Part shown: one piece after another, positions 1 to 13,100 of the stretch
Numbering within the stretch: position 1 is the stretch's first letter
How the letters are laid out: each line of letters opens with the position of its first letter
Source: Stratiolaelaps scimitus
Taxonomy: Eukaryota; Arthropoda; Arachnida; Mesostigmata; Laelapidae
Assembly: GCA_019614645.1 (NCBI GenBank)
Contig: JABWDB010000001.1
Location: 11,139,501-11,203,500 of the forward strand
Length of the DNA: 64,000 nucleotides
Direction of reading: 5' to 3'
The notes under the pieces: generated by a model
The model's input: only the letters and a program-made list of their open reading frames with translations
The model's database searches: none
What the model was told of the DNA's origin: nothing
Program-made: the position numbers and the translations under genes

Positions 1-3000
1 TGACGTTGCGTTCATGCTGTGATATCCAGATGACATACTCGTTATGTCTTAGGCTTTCGTCAACTTCGATCGCTGGCAATTCAGGAAGAGACGAGACGGG
101 CAATTGTTGCGACGGCCACCTTGTGCACACAAGCACACTCATACAACGCTACGTAATACAATGCGTGATCACACAGAGACAGCCGTGTCTGACTAAATAG
201 GGGCTGTTCTGCTCGGCTGCTTTCCGAGAGTCGTCGACTCGCATTGTCCGCCGAGTTGCGGCTCACACCCAGCAGCGCCTTCGTCAGTGTCTTCTCAATT
301 AATAATGAGGTAACCTTTAAAGAGCTACTCCTCGACGAGCTAGCTAGTACTTTTCCGACGACTTCGAGCTAATATCGTTGTCGTTGTGCCGAGAGGAGCA
401 TCTGACGACGTATTCATTTACGTGCTCTATAGGCGGTGCTGTGCTACCGGTGAAAGCAGGTCCTCATCAGCAGGACCTGCGGATGGTACCGCCCTTCCTA
501 TTGTTGCCTGCCAGGAACGCAGGACGACGATACAGAATGAATCATCTTCGTGGCAGAGCCGACTCCATAGCCTGTTCGTCAGTTCCCCTGAAAGCAGAGA
601 GTTCGGGGGTGTCATCTGCACGTTGCCAACATCGCCGTATAGACCTCACCTTCCCATCTATAGTAAGCGATACTTACTATCGGGGTGTATAATGCAGGCG
701 ACGTCTGTCAGTAGAGAACATGTATGGGAATAATGCATGGAGCCAAGGACACAAAGGCCAGAGCCTAACTGGCGAAGTATGAAATCGACAATCAACCAGA
801 AGATAGAGGGCATTCTTCACACCCGGCCTCATTCTGTATCTATTGTTATCCAATATCATGCAGGTACCGTTTTGATCATGGTGAAGTTTCGCACAGAGCC
901 AAATGTTTATTTGTCGTTTACGACTCAACAACGACCCTGCTATACAGCTGCTAGTTCACATCGTCGGAGCCATGAGAAAGGCACGAGCCACAACAATCAT
1001 CATTCTTGTCCGTTATAAATGCAGTGCTTTCGTCTGCCAGGACACGATCGCAAAAATGCCCACGTTCCTCGTACACCTCTGCATCGTTTGCTGACGTTCG
1101 GAGGCGTGATTATATGATTCGTCGGTGGCGCCTGCCTGCCTGCCTGCCGGCCTGCCCCGGGTGCGTGTCTGCGGAGTGAGTGCATCTTCCCCTTGGCAAG
1201 GCCAGGAAATCAATTTCGAGTGATGTATTGAACGTCCAAAAGCTCAGAGAAGCGTCAGAATCTGCTCGGCGCCCATTTTGCCTCTTTTGCAATGGAAACC
1301 ATTTTGATACGAGCTTTATGTTCAAATAGAAAAAGAAAGGCTCGCTATTGTACTACTATCCACAGGCCGTATCGTGCAATGCCTTCACCTCTCCCGCATC
1401 AACACCCCCCCCCCCCCCTTCTCGAAATGTGCGTGCCCATGCGTTCCATGTAAACGGAACGGCTCAAGCGACTGATATCAAAAAGTCGGTGTGCAGAGCA
1501 TCGTATTCACCGAATTTTAACCTTCACCTTGTTCGGGACGTGCACAAAATCAAAATATTCCGAAAAAAAATATTCAAAACATAAATATATATAACGTCCA
1601 TTCGGGGGATGATCAGGCTACAACCTTATCCTTATTGAACAACTATCGATCCGCAATCTGCCAGTCTTCATGCAAACTTGCGCAATCGGATAAATCACTC
1701 GGTGGGACTTCGAGAGAACTATCTTCCACAGGTTGCCAATTATAAAATAAATGGTACCTCGTTTGGCGTCGGTGTACAGCATTTGTACAGTGCCGCCAAC
1801 CAGTGCCCGCATTATCCGCATGTCGCTTCTCCTCTGGTAGTGAGTTGTGCATTGCCAATCGTTAGATGCGCCCTCAATGGGTTCGGCGAAACGGCCAATG
1901 GAACACCGTTGGGTCAGCAATCGGCCCGTCCCATCGTGTGCTATTTGCCGTTGAACCCCAGAGAATCGAAAATCATTCCAGATCCCCCAACAAGCGGACC
2001 TTTACAGGCCTACGTACACATGGACCGGCAGGGAGACAGCCACACACGAACGCTAGACGGACCTAAATAGGGAGAGAGGGACAAACCGTACGATCCGGCG
2101 TAATATCGAAGAGGCGGAGACGGGATGCGAGCTGTTGGTCACAATTAGATTAAGTGCTACGTCGAGTGGTAATCACAGGCGGCTAGATGGACTCGACGGC
2201 AACGACTTCACCAGGGTGCAAGTGAGTGCATCTATGGGTCTGTTGGTGTGCGTGGCTCGGTGTGTTGTCCTGTTGTCGCGCCGAACGTTCGACTCGGCGA
2301 CGGTGACTAGACCATCAGGAACTCCCTGGCCGACTGCTCTGCGCCAACTGGGTCCTGTGGCGAAAGCTGAAAGCGGACAGTTTCGTCAGTGTATGCACTG
2401 AACGTGTGTATACATCTGTATACAACGTCGAGTCCCGCTCAGTGACGCGCAGCCCCTGTTGGCCCCGACGGGGCCGAGCACCAGTGAGTAGACAACTCGG
2501 CATCAACATCGACCAACGAGGGGGTCCAAGTACTCGCCGCGGAAAAGTTGCCTCCAGCACCGCAACCGCCAGCTACCCATCTGCACGGCTGAAGGTTGTA
2601 GACAACTTGAGTTGCTCTGCTTGTCTGTCTATATATTATTATATCTATTCTTTACTCCGTCCACTGGAGAACCGATCCGCCCGGAGTCTCGACTCTATCG
2701 TATACTCCATCCTATAGTAATTCGGTTAGCTTGGGACAAAACGCCACGAATGGATCTAGTAGGCATGCGATCTTTAGCAGGCGCCTGGTTTCCACCCTCT
2801 TTCAAGGTTCGTCCTGCACGGATAACGCAGCTCGTTCAGAGTAGTGTGCGCGTGAACAACGATGGAGTGAAGTCACAGCATTGCTGATACCATGCTGATT
2901 TCTCTAAACGCGCGCAGAGCCGGTGGCCTCCACAATCGAATTAACGATTTCTCTCACGCTGTATATAATATTTACATCAAGAAGGATTCTGACTGATGCA

Positions 3001-6000
3001 TTTGACCGGACGATCTGGTACACACTTCGATTGCTAAAGGGGATGGAAATGATGGTATTAAGTGGCCAGTACACATAGGTATATACAATAGAAACTGTGT
3101 GATCAGATAAATATCATATAGCAAGCAGAACTCCCTAATTGAGCATGCTTTAATAAACAGATATCAGAGCTAGAGCGCCGACAGGGCAAACGAGCATATT
3201 TATATCGTTACTAATATACGATGCTCACCCCGCTGTTTGACCTTAGACAGTAGAAATATATCAGTGTCATTTTGACCTATGTGTTGCGTGCGTTCGATTT
3301 CGTCACCATGAGCGTGCCTATACCGAGTTGCTGTACAGATAATAAAGAAAAAATTGCCACTTTAACACTGCTGCTTTTGTCATCGATATTGCGAGCCTGA
3401 TCGGGACGGCGTGGTCATTGTAGGCTTTACGCAGTCGTATGTATTACACCTCTACGATGACTGAGCATACCAATTGAACAGAGCTCCCTACGCAGCTGGT
3501 GTGGCCGTAAGCTGGCTATTGTCGCGCGTGGGCGCGCCGCAGCGAAAGAATACTGTGCATCTCGTTCTCTATTCGATCTGCATGCTATTGTTGGCAACAT
3601 GTTGCCGAGGACATATATCCTCCTAAGCCACCCTTAGGATTTTGCTTTGCCTCTGTTTGCAGAGTGTCTGATGTGTGCCGCCTGCGTGCTTAACCCTTCA
3701 TCAAGGCTATCTATTGCTTGTTATGTTGTCATTCGCGACGCGTGTAATGAGGAATCCTGCTGCGATTATGTCTGTATGTTTATGCCAATGTATTACGGCG
3801 CATGTGTACGGGTGGAGTAGATGGGTGTGTGTGTAGCACCAGTCGTATCACGAGTGCCGGCTGTTGACAAGATGACGTCAATCAAAAGATTCGGCACGGA
3901 ATCAATGGGTCAGTAGGAGAAAGGAGATGGCGACGGCGGCGGCGGTGGCGGCGGTGGCTGCGTCAGAGAAGGACTGAAGCTGAATGACTGAATTATTTAT
4001 TATACTCTGCCGGTAAGGGCCATTGTTGTCGATCGTCAATTGAATGCAGACATCAGCTTACCACAGGTCCCGACGCCAAGGATACGTACGATACACAGTA
4101 ATAGATAAACGATTAGGGAGGAAGCATTAGCGGGCTTGACTAAAAGCTACCAACACCAATAAGCACATCGATGAAGCGCTCCCCCGCCGTCGGCAATCCT
4201 ACACAACATTCATTACGTTTACGGCTAGATATATATACAAATAGTAGATGGACTACCATGAGCCAGCCTTACGGTTATCATTAACTTTAATAATAACTGC
4301 ATAGCCGGCACGGTTATAAATCTATCTGCCAAGCTGTAGCAGACGCTACTCAATAGTGACCCAGTATTTGGAATAATTCTACCTATACCAAAAGCTATAA
4401 TACCCCTCTTCTCTCACTGTGCTTTTCTCAATCATCTACAAAATTGTATCTTTAGCCGATACAACCATCATTGTTCAATGTTCGCTGAGCTACGTTTGGT
4501 TGAGTTAGGCTATGCCCAGTACATTCAACAGTAGAGCAGACCCTTCACCCGTATTCACACTGATGAATAGGCGATATACCTCACACACACACACACAGAT
4601 TGCCGTTGACACGTATGCCGTTGAAACGTGTTTTGTCAGGTGTGTTGCTCGCTCGGGGCCCGTGCTCGCATTCGTCATCGAACCAAAACAGGCAAACTAC
4701 TACCCGTGTACCCTGGCCTATTCTAATTAACAGTTCCTATGATTGGCTAGCCATAAATAGACGATCGTTGTTGTTGTTAATATTATTGTTATTGTTATTA
4801 CAACTTTAATTACTCCGCGCTTGCCTGACTGGCACCATGCGCACGTAGTGGGTACACATTTCGCACGACGTGATCAAGTGTGACTGGCGACTATGTAATA
4901 TTCGTACTAATCCAAATTATAATAATAACACGCGATAATAATAATCACAACAGTTGACCTCAATGGGATCTTTGAAATTAATTAAATATGCTCAATAATA
5001 ATGTAACAAATTGAAAAAAAAACGATCGCTTAAGGCTCACATTTATGGTTACTGCGGGGATACGAAAAAGCTTGTGGATGACTCTGCGGTTTTCACTTAG
5101 CGTACAATACTCGGAAATAATCTTAATGATCAATAGCAACAGGAAGAATGATGCGTTTATGTAACACATAGTGCGATTATAATACCCTTCAGTGGGCAGG
5201 TGTGTTTCAATTGTATTGTATTACTACCTGAGTGTTCTGCTGAAGCTAAACCCGCTGCCAATTGGTACGTCGCTCCTCGCTCTAAATATAATACATATCT
5301 GGTAAAATATTCAATCTACCCCCAGCCATTGGCTACTACATGGTTTCGCATTTGTTCTGCCTAGTCGATATAACGCAGTCGTCATCAGCCAAGAGAAGGG
5401 ACTGTATCGAATTGCAGGCGATCTCAAGGTGACGACCAGCTGATCTCGTATTTATGACGACCAGCAGCCTCTCGCCTCTCAGGGCAGGTGGGATAGCGGG
5501 CTGTACCTGTTCTGTGACCTTTGTCAGTGGGCCTTGACCGTTCTGCAATCTTCTTTGCGAAACGCGTCGCAGATATATTTTTTTGTCAGGATACGGCCTG
5601 TGCCCTTTGATAACGCTCTTTGCGCACGGAAAATCCTAGGAGGGGGGCTGGGACCTGCGGGCATTGAAAATGTCAAACGGTCGCAGGCTGCCAAGTGTCG
5701 TTACCTGCTGAAATATCGTTACCTGGAGAAATTTCCGATTCTCCATTGTTCTTCAGAGGGAGTGGGACTAAGCGAAATCTGTACATTTGTTTATTGCATG
5801 ACTCCGAGGCGTATAATCAACACGGATCCCCAATAAATGTTCTTCTTTCAAATAAATGCATACAGCAGTAGTCGTAAATTGTGTATTTAAATATCCATTC
5901 ACAGCTGGGTCAATTGCTTACTCATAAGATTTTAAATTATATGTATATATATATATTTGGGGTGAATTGAATTACTGCTACTCGTGACAAGATGCAGTTT

Positions 6001-7038
6001 GGTGTATTTGAGGAACGGTAATATTGGGTCGTAAATCTATCTGGGCGGTAAGGTTTAGGAAGCATGGGACTGGAGAATATATTCAGAATTCTGCAGAATA
6101 CCTACCTGAGTCTTAGATTACGATTAGGCTTTGACCAACATATGTGTTCTCGTTTAGTATGGTTTGTATCGAATCTTATTTTTTTAACACTATTCAGATA
6201 GGGCGAACTGCGTTCAATATATTACGCAACAGCCCGTAACAAGCGGGCAATCTCAATATATAATACTTGATATGTATGAGGAATCAAGCCCAGGACACTC
6301 CTAGATGGCTCAAACCGTTTTCAGTCCTATACGTATTCGTTGGCAAATAAATCATGCCGTTCAAACGGCCAATCACCCCTAACTAATTCATTGTTAAACT
6401 TTATATGGATCAGATCACATTTGCTGTTGTCAACACTGGTTTCCACTGTAAATATCATAGAAACCTACGCACCACTACTAAGTGGCATTGACTAAACGGC
6501 TAATTGGCGTTCGGTGTTCTTCTTACCTGTTGAATATGTGTCCGACAAAGTGCCCTCAGATCATTAGGTATTGAGAATTATAATGGCAATAAATATAATA
6601 ATTGACTCATGAAATTATTTAAAGCGCTTACTGAATACATACAATAAGGTTGCTGAAACATTTATCGATCTCATCCATGAAACACGGCGCCGTGTCACGT
6701 TTACTGAAAGCCCACATATACGGTGCAGTATACACGCCGTACATAGTAATCCTTTTCTGCCCTTTCCATGCTGTATGAATTCTTTATAACACGGTTTTAT
6801 TCAAACTTCAGATTGTAGAGCATCGTACCTTGGTCGCCGACAAACCATGTAATAGTAAATTTCTGTCTGGGAGATGTTGCACACGATCTTCTTTGTTCTG
6901 ACCGTCCTCAATAGGGGTACGCAAGGGGTCTTGCGGCCACTTGGGGCCAATATTTTATGCCTCTGGGGTCATTGTCTATTGAGAGATTCTTGTATTCATG
7001 GTCGTTTGCTATATTTAATCGTGTGCCATTTTATATAG
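1..7038. other. No supported exon; probable intron or 5' flank of the Fat-like gene
   Basis: I see no cadherin-like coding segment and no DxNDNxPxF-type motif on the plus strand here. The first recognisable cadherin exon opens at 7039 already in the middle of a codon and of a cadherin repeat, so at least one upstream exon must exist, and it probably lies left of the window. The stretch holds a CCTG-type tandem repeat near 1131-1155, a run of about 15 C near 1404-1418, a short GCG-rich tract near 3927-3960, and AT-rich sequence from about 4.7 to 7.0 kb. The open frames between 1 and 2900 are short and overlap on both strands, so I treat them as chance. Confidence 0.55.
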
Positions 7039-7197
7039 GCAATGTGGGTGGGAGTTTCGCGATCCAGCCGCAGCTGGGCACCCTCAGCGTCGCAAAGCCC
7101 CTCAATCAGCAGGTGCTCCCTGAGTATTATCTCGTCGTCCGTGCGGCTGACCACGGCTCGCCATCCCTTAACGCCACCGTCACTGTGCACATCAAAG
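7039..7197 (+). CDS. kug: Fat-like cadherin exon a (first exon in window)
   Basis: The acceptor TATATAG ends at 7038 and the donor AAG|GTAAGC begins at 7198. The exon opens at the second base of a codon and ends after one base of the next. It encodes the second half of a cadherin repeat: an F-I-x-P-x-x-GTLSVAKPLN segment, the YYLVVRAADHGSP strand and the VTVHIK end strand. The preceding exon must end with one codon base and is not in the visible sequence. Confidence 0.85.
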
Positions 7198-10100
7198 GTA
7201 AGCAAAGCATACACATTAATCTATCGATCAATAATAATAATAATAATAATAATAAGACCTACTGTATGTTTGAATAAACGATATATAATAATAAGTATAA
7301 AAAATCTTATAAAAAAGGAAACAGCTATGGCCATATCACCTACGGATTGGTCAATATTTCGCTGCATGCTTGGTGTGTAATACTTTCTTGTAGACAATCT
7401 CGATGAAATGTAATTGGTATCTACACGTTAGCCAGATGAGTTACTACTGAATCCCACCTACATATGCGTAGTATAATTATACATGTAAACTCGTTTCTTG
7501 AGGTTGTTATCACCACAACCGATTCTGAGTGTGCGCGCTCTAATGTGAATGAAAAACTCAAACTGTGCTCTCCGCACGGAAAACGCGTGCAATTTCTGAG
7601 TTCCTAGGGTAAAATTGGCAGTACCTATTAGCTACGACGTATTAGAACAGTGCTCCGTGGCAGGGCGGGCTGTTTGTTTTTCGGAGAATGCGGTGTGGGA
7701 ATTTTGTTGCTAGTCATAGAAAGCTGCTGATAGCAGAACGAAGGCAGGGACTTTGGACTCTGGGTGACTTGGTGGCTCAAGCCGCAAACACACACACATA
7801 TACACTTAGGTCCTGTGACTGCTGCTGCTGCTGGATCGTTCGGTCGGTTGGGCAGTCGCCAGCTCAGCCTGCTCTAGCCAGCCTGCTGGCCAGGCCTGTG
7901 TAATAGGCCCCTGGACGCAGTTCGTTCGGGCCACTCATTCGGCCCGAACGGCCATATCCCACAGAAGCAGCTATTTCGGCGGCAAGGACCGGATCAACTA
8001 ATGACTTTATAATTAGTCTCTCTCGTTCGTCTCGCTGTCCCTTCTCTCTCTCTCTCTCGCTGTGTGTGTGTACGTTCATCTGGATTATTAATAGCAGTGG
8101 AAGTTACTCCACAACTGGACACAACAGTTTTTCGTGGATCGAATGCTCTCCCAAACTCCGATGCTGCGGTTTGCTGCTGAGCTGAAAAATGCAATGTTAT
8201 TTTGCGTTTCAATTAGTATCGACAATAATAATAATAGTAATACAGAAACGACTGGGCAGACGCCGGACTAGAATTTACAATGGCACAACGTGCAATAATT
8301 GAGACAATGCTACTTGCTCCTTCTTTCAAGATCGGCGAAATCAATTAGCAATCGAACCGGCTTCTCCAACGAGCTGCAGCCATCATGATAGTTACTATAA
8401 TATATGATATTGAGTTTGATTGAAAAGAAAAGAGCCTAGCTGACATAGAGGGACACGAGAGCACGAAATGGCCCACCTGCACCGAAACGATAACGCAACA
8501 CAGCATTGATTCGTTTTTTTTTCACTTGAATGTCCTGTACGATATATGTGTGATAAATAATTTGTGTGTTTTTATTTGAATTTTCATTCCTGCGAACGCT
8601 CGCAGAATCCTAGTTGGCAACAGACTGAAATAATTGCTTCTTCGGTTTCAGTTACGGTGGCAACGAACGCCCCGCCGCGATTTGAGGCCGACACCAAGGT
8701 TGTAGAGGTGCCTGAGAACGAACCTCTGGGCACACCAGTCGTTGTCGCGCAAGCGCAGAGCGGTTCTGCCCTTTACTATGACATTTCTTTGGGAAACGAT
8801 GAGGGGTGTTTCGCCATCGACCAAAGCTCTGGAGTAAGTTAACCAATATTACGTTAGAAATGAGACGGCACATACGCAGCTTCAGTGGTAAACGAACGGT
8901 ATTGCCCGGAAGCAAAACAGTGAACGTCACCTGTCTCGGTTTATGACAAGGTGGCTATATATAGAGGCAACAACAGAGTATGCTTTCACTAGATTTTCGA
9001 ATGGAAGTGCCAAATACAAAATAAGCCTTTCGTTATTATCTACTATTCCCCGCTGCAGTGGAGTTCCAATGGAGCGGATATCAGATCGATGTAGAAAAGA
9101 TAGATAGCACGAGATAGACAACCGATAATAGATAACGCCATATTACAAGCAGCCGTATATTGAACATGGCCACTTTCGGTTCTGCAATCGTTCTTGTCTG
9201 TCGTCGTCGTCGTCGCCTCTCTCACAGATCGTGACAACGGCCTGCGTACTCGACTACGAGACAAAACAGCAGTACCTGATTATCGTTCGAGCCACCAATC
9301 TCGTCTATTCGATCGCCGAGATGGCGCTCACGATCCACGTCGTCGATGTAAACGACAACGCGCCGATCCTCAAACCGAAAAGCTACGTGGGACTGATCAG
9401 CGAGGCGGCCGAGCTGGGCAGCGTGGTAATGACAAACGAGTCGTTGCCGCTCGTCGTAACAGCGACGGACGCAGATCGAGATATAAACGCCCACCTTACA
9501 TTCGCCCTCGTCGACTCATGGGCTCGGAGGTTTTTCCGAATAGATCCATCGACCGGGTCGATTTCGGCAGCACACCGACTTGACCGTGAGATACGCGATT
9601 TCTACTCGTTCGCGGTGGAGGTTTGCGACAATGGCCGACCGACGGCGTTGTGCAGCCGTGCGCCGGCAAAGGTTGTTGTTCACGTTCTCGACGTGAACGA
9701 CTCCCCTCCACAGTTTGAGAAAGACTTCTACAATGTCACACTGGTCTTGCCCTCTCATCGAGGCGTGACCGTTGCGAGGCTGGCGGCCACGGACGCCGAT
9801 CTCGACCCGGTCATCCGCTATGCCATCATTGGTGGCAATACCGAAGAACACTTTTCTGTCGATTCGGTAACCGGGCTTGTCAAGGTCAGCCAGCCTAATG
9901 GTGAGTGGTGCTTTTGTTTGACCTTGTTATATACCGGGGGTTAGGTGTACAGGGTAACTATCGCGCTGGGTTCAATCTTCATAACGTTCCAGATGAATCG
10001 CCATGCGAGGTGATTTACTCGTCATATAAGAGATCATGGTGACCTCGGCTGTGTGCCAAGTGTAGAATCTTAGTCGTCATAGGTTGCCCGATGTGAGAGC

Positions 10101-13100
10101 TCTGTTGTCGCTCGTTTCTTTCAGACATGCTGGACTTCTACCGGCTCATCGTGGCTGCTCACGACGGCATCCATGAGAAAACAACCACGTTGCATATTGC
10201 CGTCGTGCAGAGTCCATCAGGCATGCATGGATCAGGCAATAACGGCAATGGAGGGAGATCTTTCCGTTTCTCGGAGCCCCATTATGAGAGTCGTGTCATC
10301 GAGAATATCGAAGCGAGCAAGCCGCCACTGCTCGTACTCACAACAGTTGGCACCCCTCTCCAGGAACACGTACGCTACACCCTACTGAACGAAGAGGACA
10401 AGTTTTCTGTTGGCGAAACCTCCGGCGCCTTAGCTATCCGGCCAAACGTCCGCTTCGACCGAGAGCAGCAGGCCAGCTTCCGGCTTGTTGTGAATGCCGA
10501 GGCAACAGCCAGTGGACGAGTGGCGAGCACCCTGATCGACGTGACTGTCGATGACCAGAACGACAATCCGCCGACGTTTGTCGACACACCCTACCATTGC
10601 GTGGTGCCTGTCGAGGCCGGCAAAGGCGAGCTGGTGCAAAAGGTCCGAGCAGAAGATCCTGACGATGGCGTCAATGGGCAGGTTCTGTACTATCTACGCG
10701 ATGACCACAAAGGCGTCTTTGATATTGGCACTCAGAGTGGTAACATTACGTTGCGTAAACGCCTCCCAGCGCACATCACCCGCTACACGCTCACCATCGT
10801 GGCAAAGGATGCTGGCTTGCCGCCAATGTACTCCGAAGTTCAGGTGCCTGTCAAGGTCGTGACACGCACAATGCCCGCGTTTGAAAAGCAGTTTTACAGT
10901 GCTCGGATCAAGGAGAATCACGGCCCGAACGAGCCCATTCTCTCTCTAACTGCGACGAGTCCACGGGGACGCCCCCTGATATACGATATCACAGGCGGAC
11001 ATCACAAGGAAGATTTTCGACTTGACTATCAAACAGGTGAGTTTGTTATGTTTGGTTTACATCGCTACCAGCCTGTCTGCCTGCGAGCCACCCGCTCGTT
11101 AGATTGGCTCTCTTTGATGTCGCGTCTATTTACACCATTTTTTTTTGTGTTTACGTTTATTTAACGCCGTTGCTATGGACATTATACGAACGAATGCCTG
11201 TATTTTGCTTACGCGTTTTTAATTACGTTTGTTTACGAAGAGCCAAGCGTGTGTGTGCAGGTAGGAGTTCCCCTTTCAACGCTATGACATGCACTGTATT
11301 TATCCCAAGTACCTTTAATAGAGTGATGGTGTATCCTACATAAGAACCCCGACCGAGAAATCTCTCCCGGACTGGGCGCTTTCCGGCCACAAACGAAAGC
11401 CCATCTACCTCTGTATCATTCATATGCTTTTATGGAAAGATAACTTCTTACGCTCACACCAAAACTGTGCAATGCCACAATTAGTTCCCATCTCAAATGC
11501 CGAACTACACTCTCCCTGCTCCGTTCGCTGGTTCCGCAGTTTGAAATACCACTGCGATCATGCGCAAAGGAAATTCACAAAGTCTGTCTGACTATGTTGT
11601 GTTCTTGTTCACACGAAATGTCGGTTTAGTTGTGTAACTTCTCGGTGTTGCTTCGCCCCCGGTTTTTTTTCAAGGGGGCATGCTGCCATGCTAATGCATG
11701 ACAACACCGTGACCCACCCCCGGGAACTGGTGTAATCGCATGCTTTTTCATTTGCTAAGTTGGTTTGTTTTGCGGTGTGTTTTGCTTCTTTCATTTTCTG
11801 TTCGTGCTCCAGGACCTAATAGCGCTAATTCACCTTGTAAGTACCATTTTAATTTTTGAGTTTGCCTATCCTGAATTGCGACAATTGTCACAAATGCTTG
11901 TTTTAGCACTGAGCTTTATGCTGGTTTTCTTAACTCGTATTCTTAACCGCTCACTCGAATGAGCTGATCTCAGTGTGAAGAACGCGCTTGAAACGCTGTT
12001 GAATACGTCGTATGTACGTGTCGTGCTTTTGATCTAAATTATGAATAGACTGACTCTATAGAAGTAACCAAGTGAGCTGTCGACCTTGTTATACTGTACG
12101 TTTTTCATTGAGTCCGCATCGCGTCTTCCTGTATACAATAAAATAGTATTATTTGTCAATAATCTTCGAACGATCAGTGGCTATATTTGCATACATGGAA
12201 TTGAAAAACAAAATCTTAAGTAAGCCACATAATTTAATCATTAGTTTCCTCATAATGATCCATTGTATCCCGTTGATCAGGCGTACTCTACGTAAACGAG
12301 CAGTTGGACTTCGACAAGATGAGCAAGTACGACCTAACGGTGCGGGCAACCGATTCCGTTACCGGCGCCTATTCGGAAGTCTCTGTGACTTTGTCCGTCG
12401 AGGATGTCAACAATCATCCTCCGCTCTTCGAGCAGATCATTTACAACGTTTCAGTGCCAGAGCTTTCTCCTCCAGGATCAAGCATTCTCACCGTAAAGGC
12501 CCACGATAAGGATAGCAACAGCGTGCTCAGCTATTCTGTTGAAGACATGGAACGCTTCATGATTGATGCCAAATCCGGCGTCATTAGCTTAAGGAGATCG
12601 CTAGACTATGAGAAACAATCGAGGTAAAAATTCACCTTGATAAGTGGTCGCTGTTTACACGCTACCGACAATAATAATAATAATAATAACAAAATCGTAT
12701 GCACCAGCCACAATGAACCACATCGATTTATGGCGGATACATATCTAGCAGAGCATACCACCTCATTGAATATACACCACATCTGCATACAAACATCCCT
12801 TAATGTCAATGCGCGATTTTCAAAACAGCATGTACTATACATACCCAGTTCCGCTACATATACCGGTAACCTATATATACACATATGTATATATATATAT
12901 ATATTCTCGTTGCAGCAGGATGGACTTGCGATCTGCTTCTGATAGTTATTGGCTTAGGTATTACGATGCAGCTAATATTTTCCCGTACCTGCTGTTGCTT
13001 TCGGGGGTCGTGCTGATGGTCTCTGGTTTCGTGTTTGTTTTTGTGCAGTATCACTCTGACGGTGATCGCGACCGACTCCGGAGCTCCTCACCCGCTGTCT

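Noticed and set aside
3308..3403. A 31-codon micro-ORF with a hydrophobic end and fair start context
   Set aside because: Too short to support without conservation or transcript evidence, and no donor follows.
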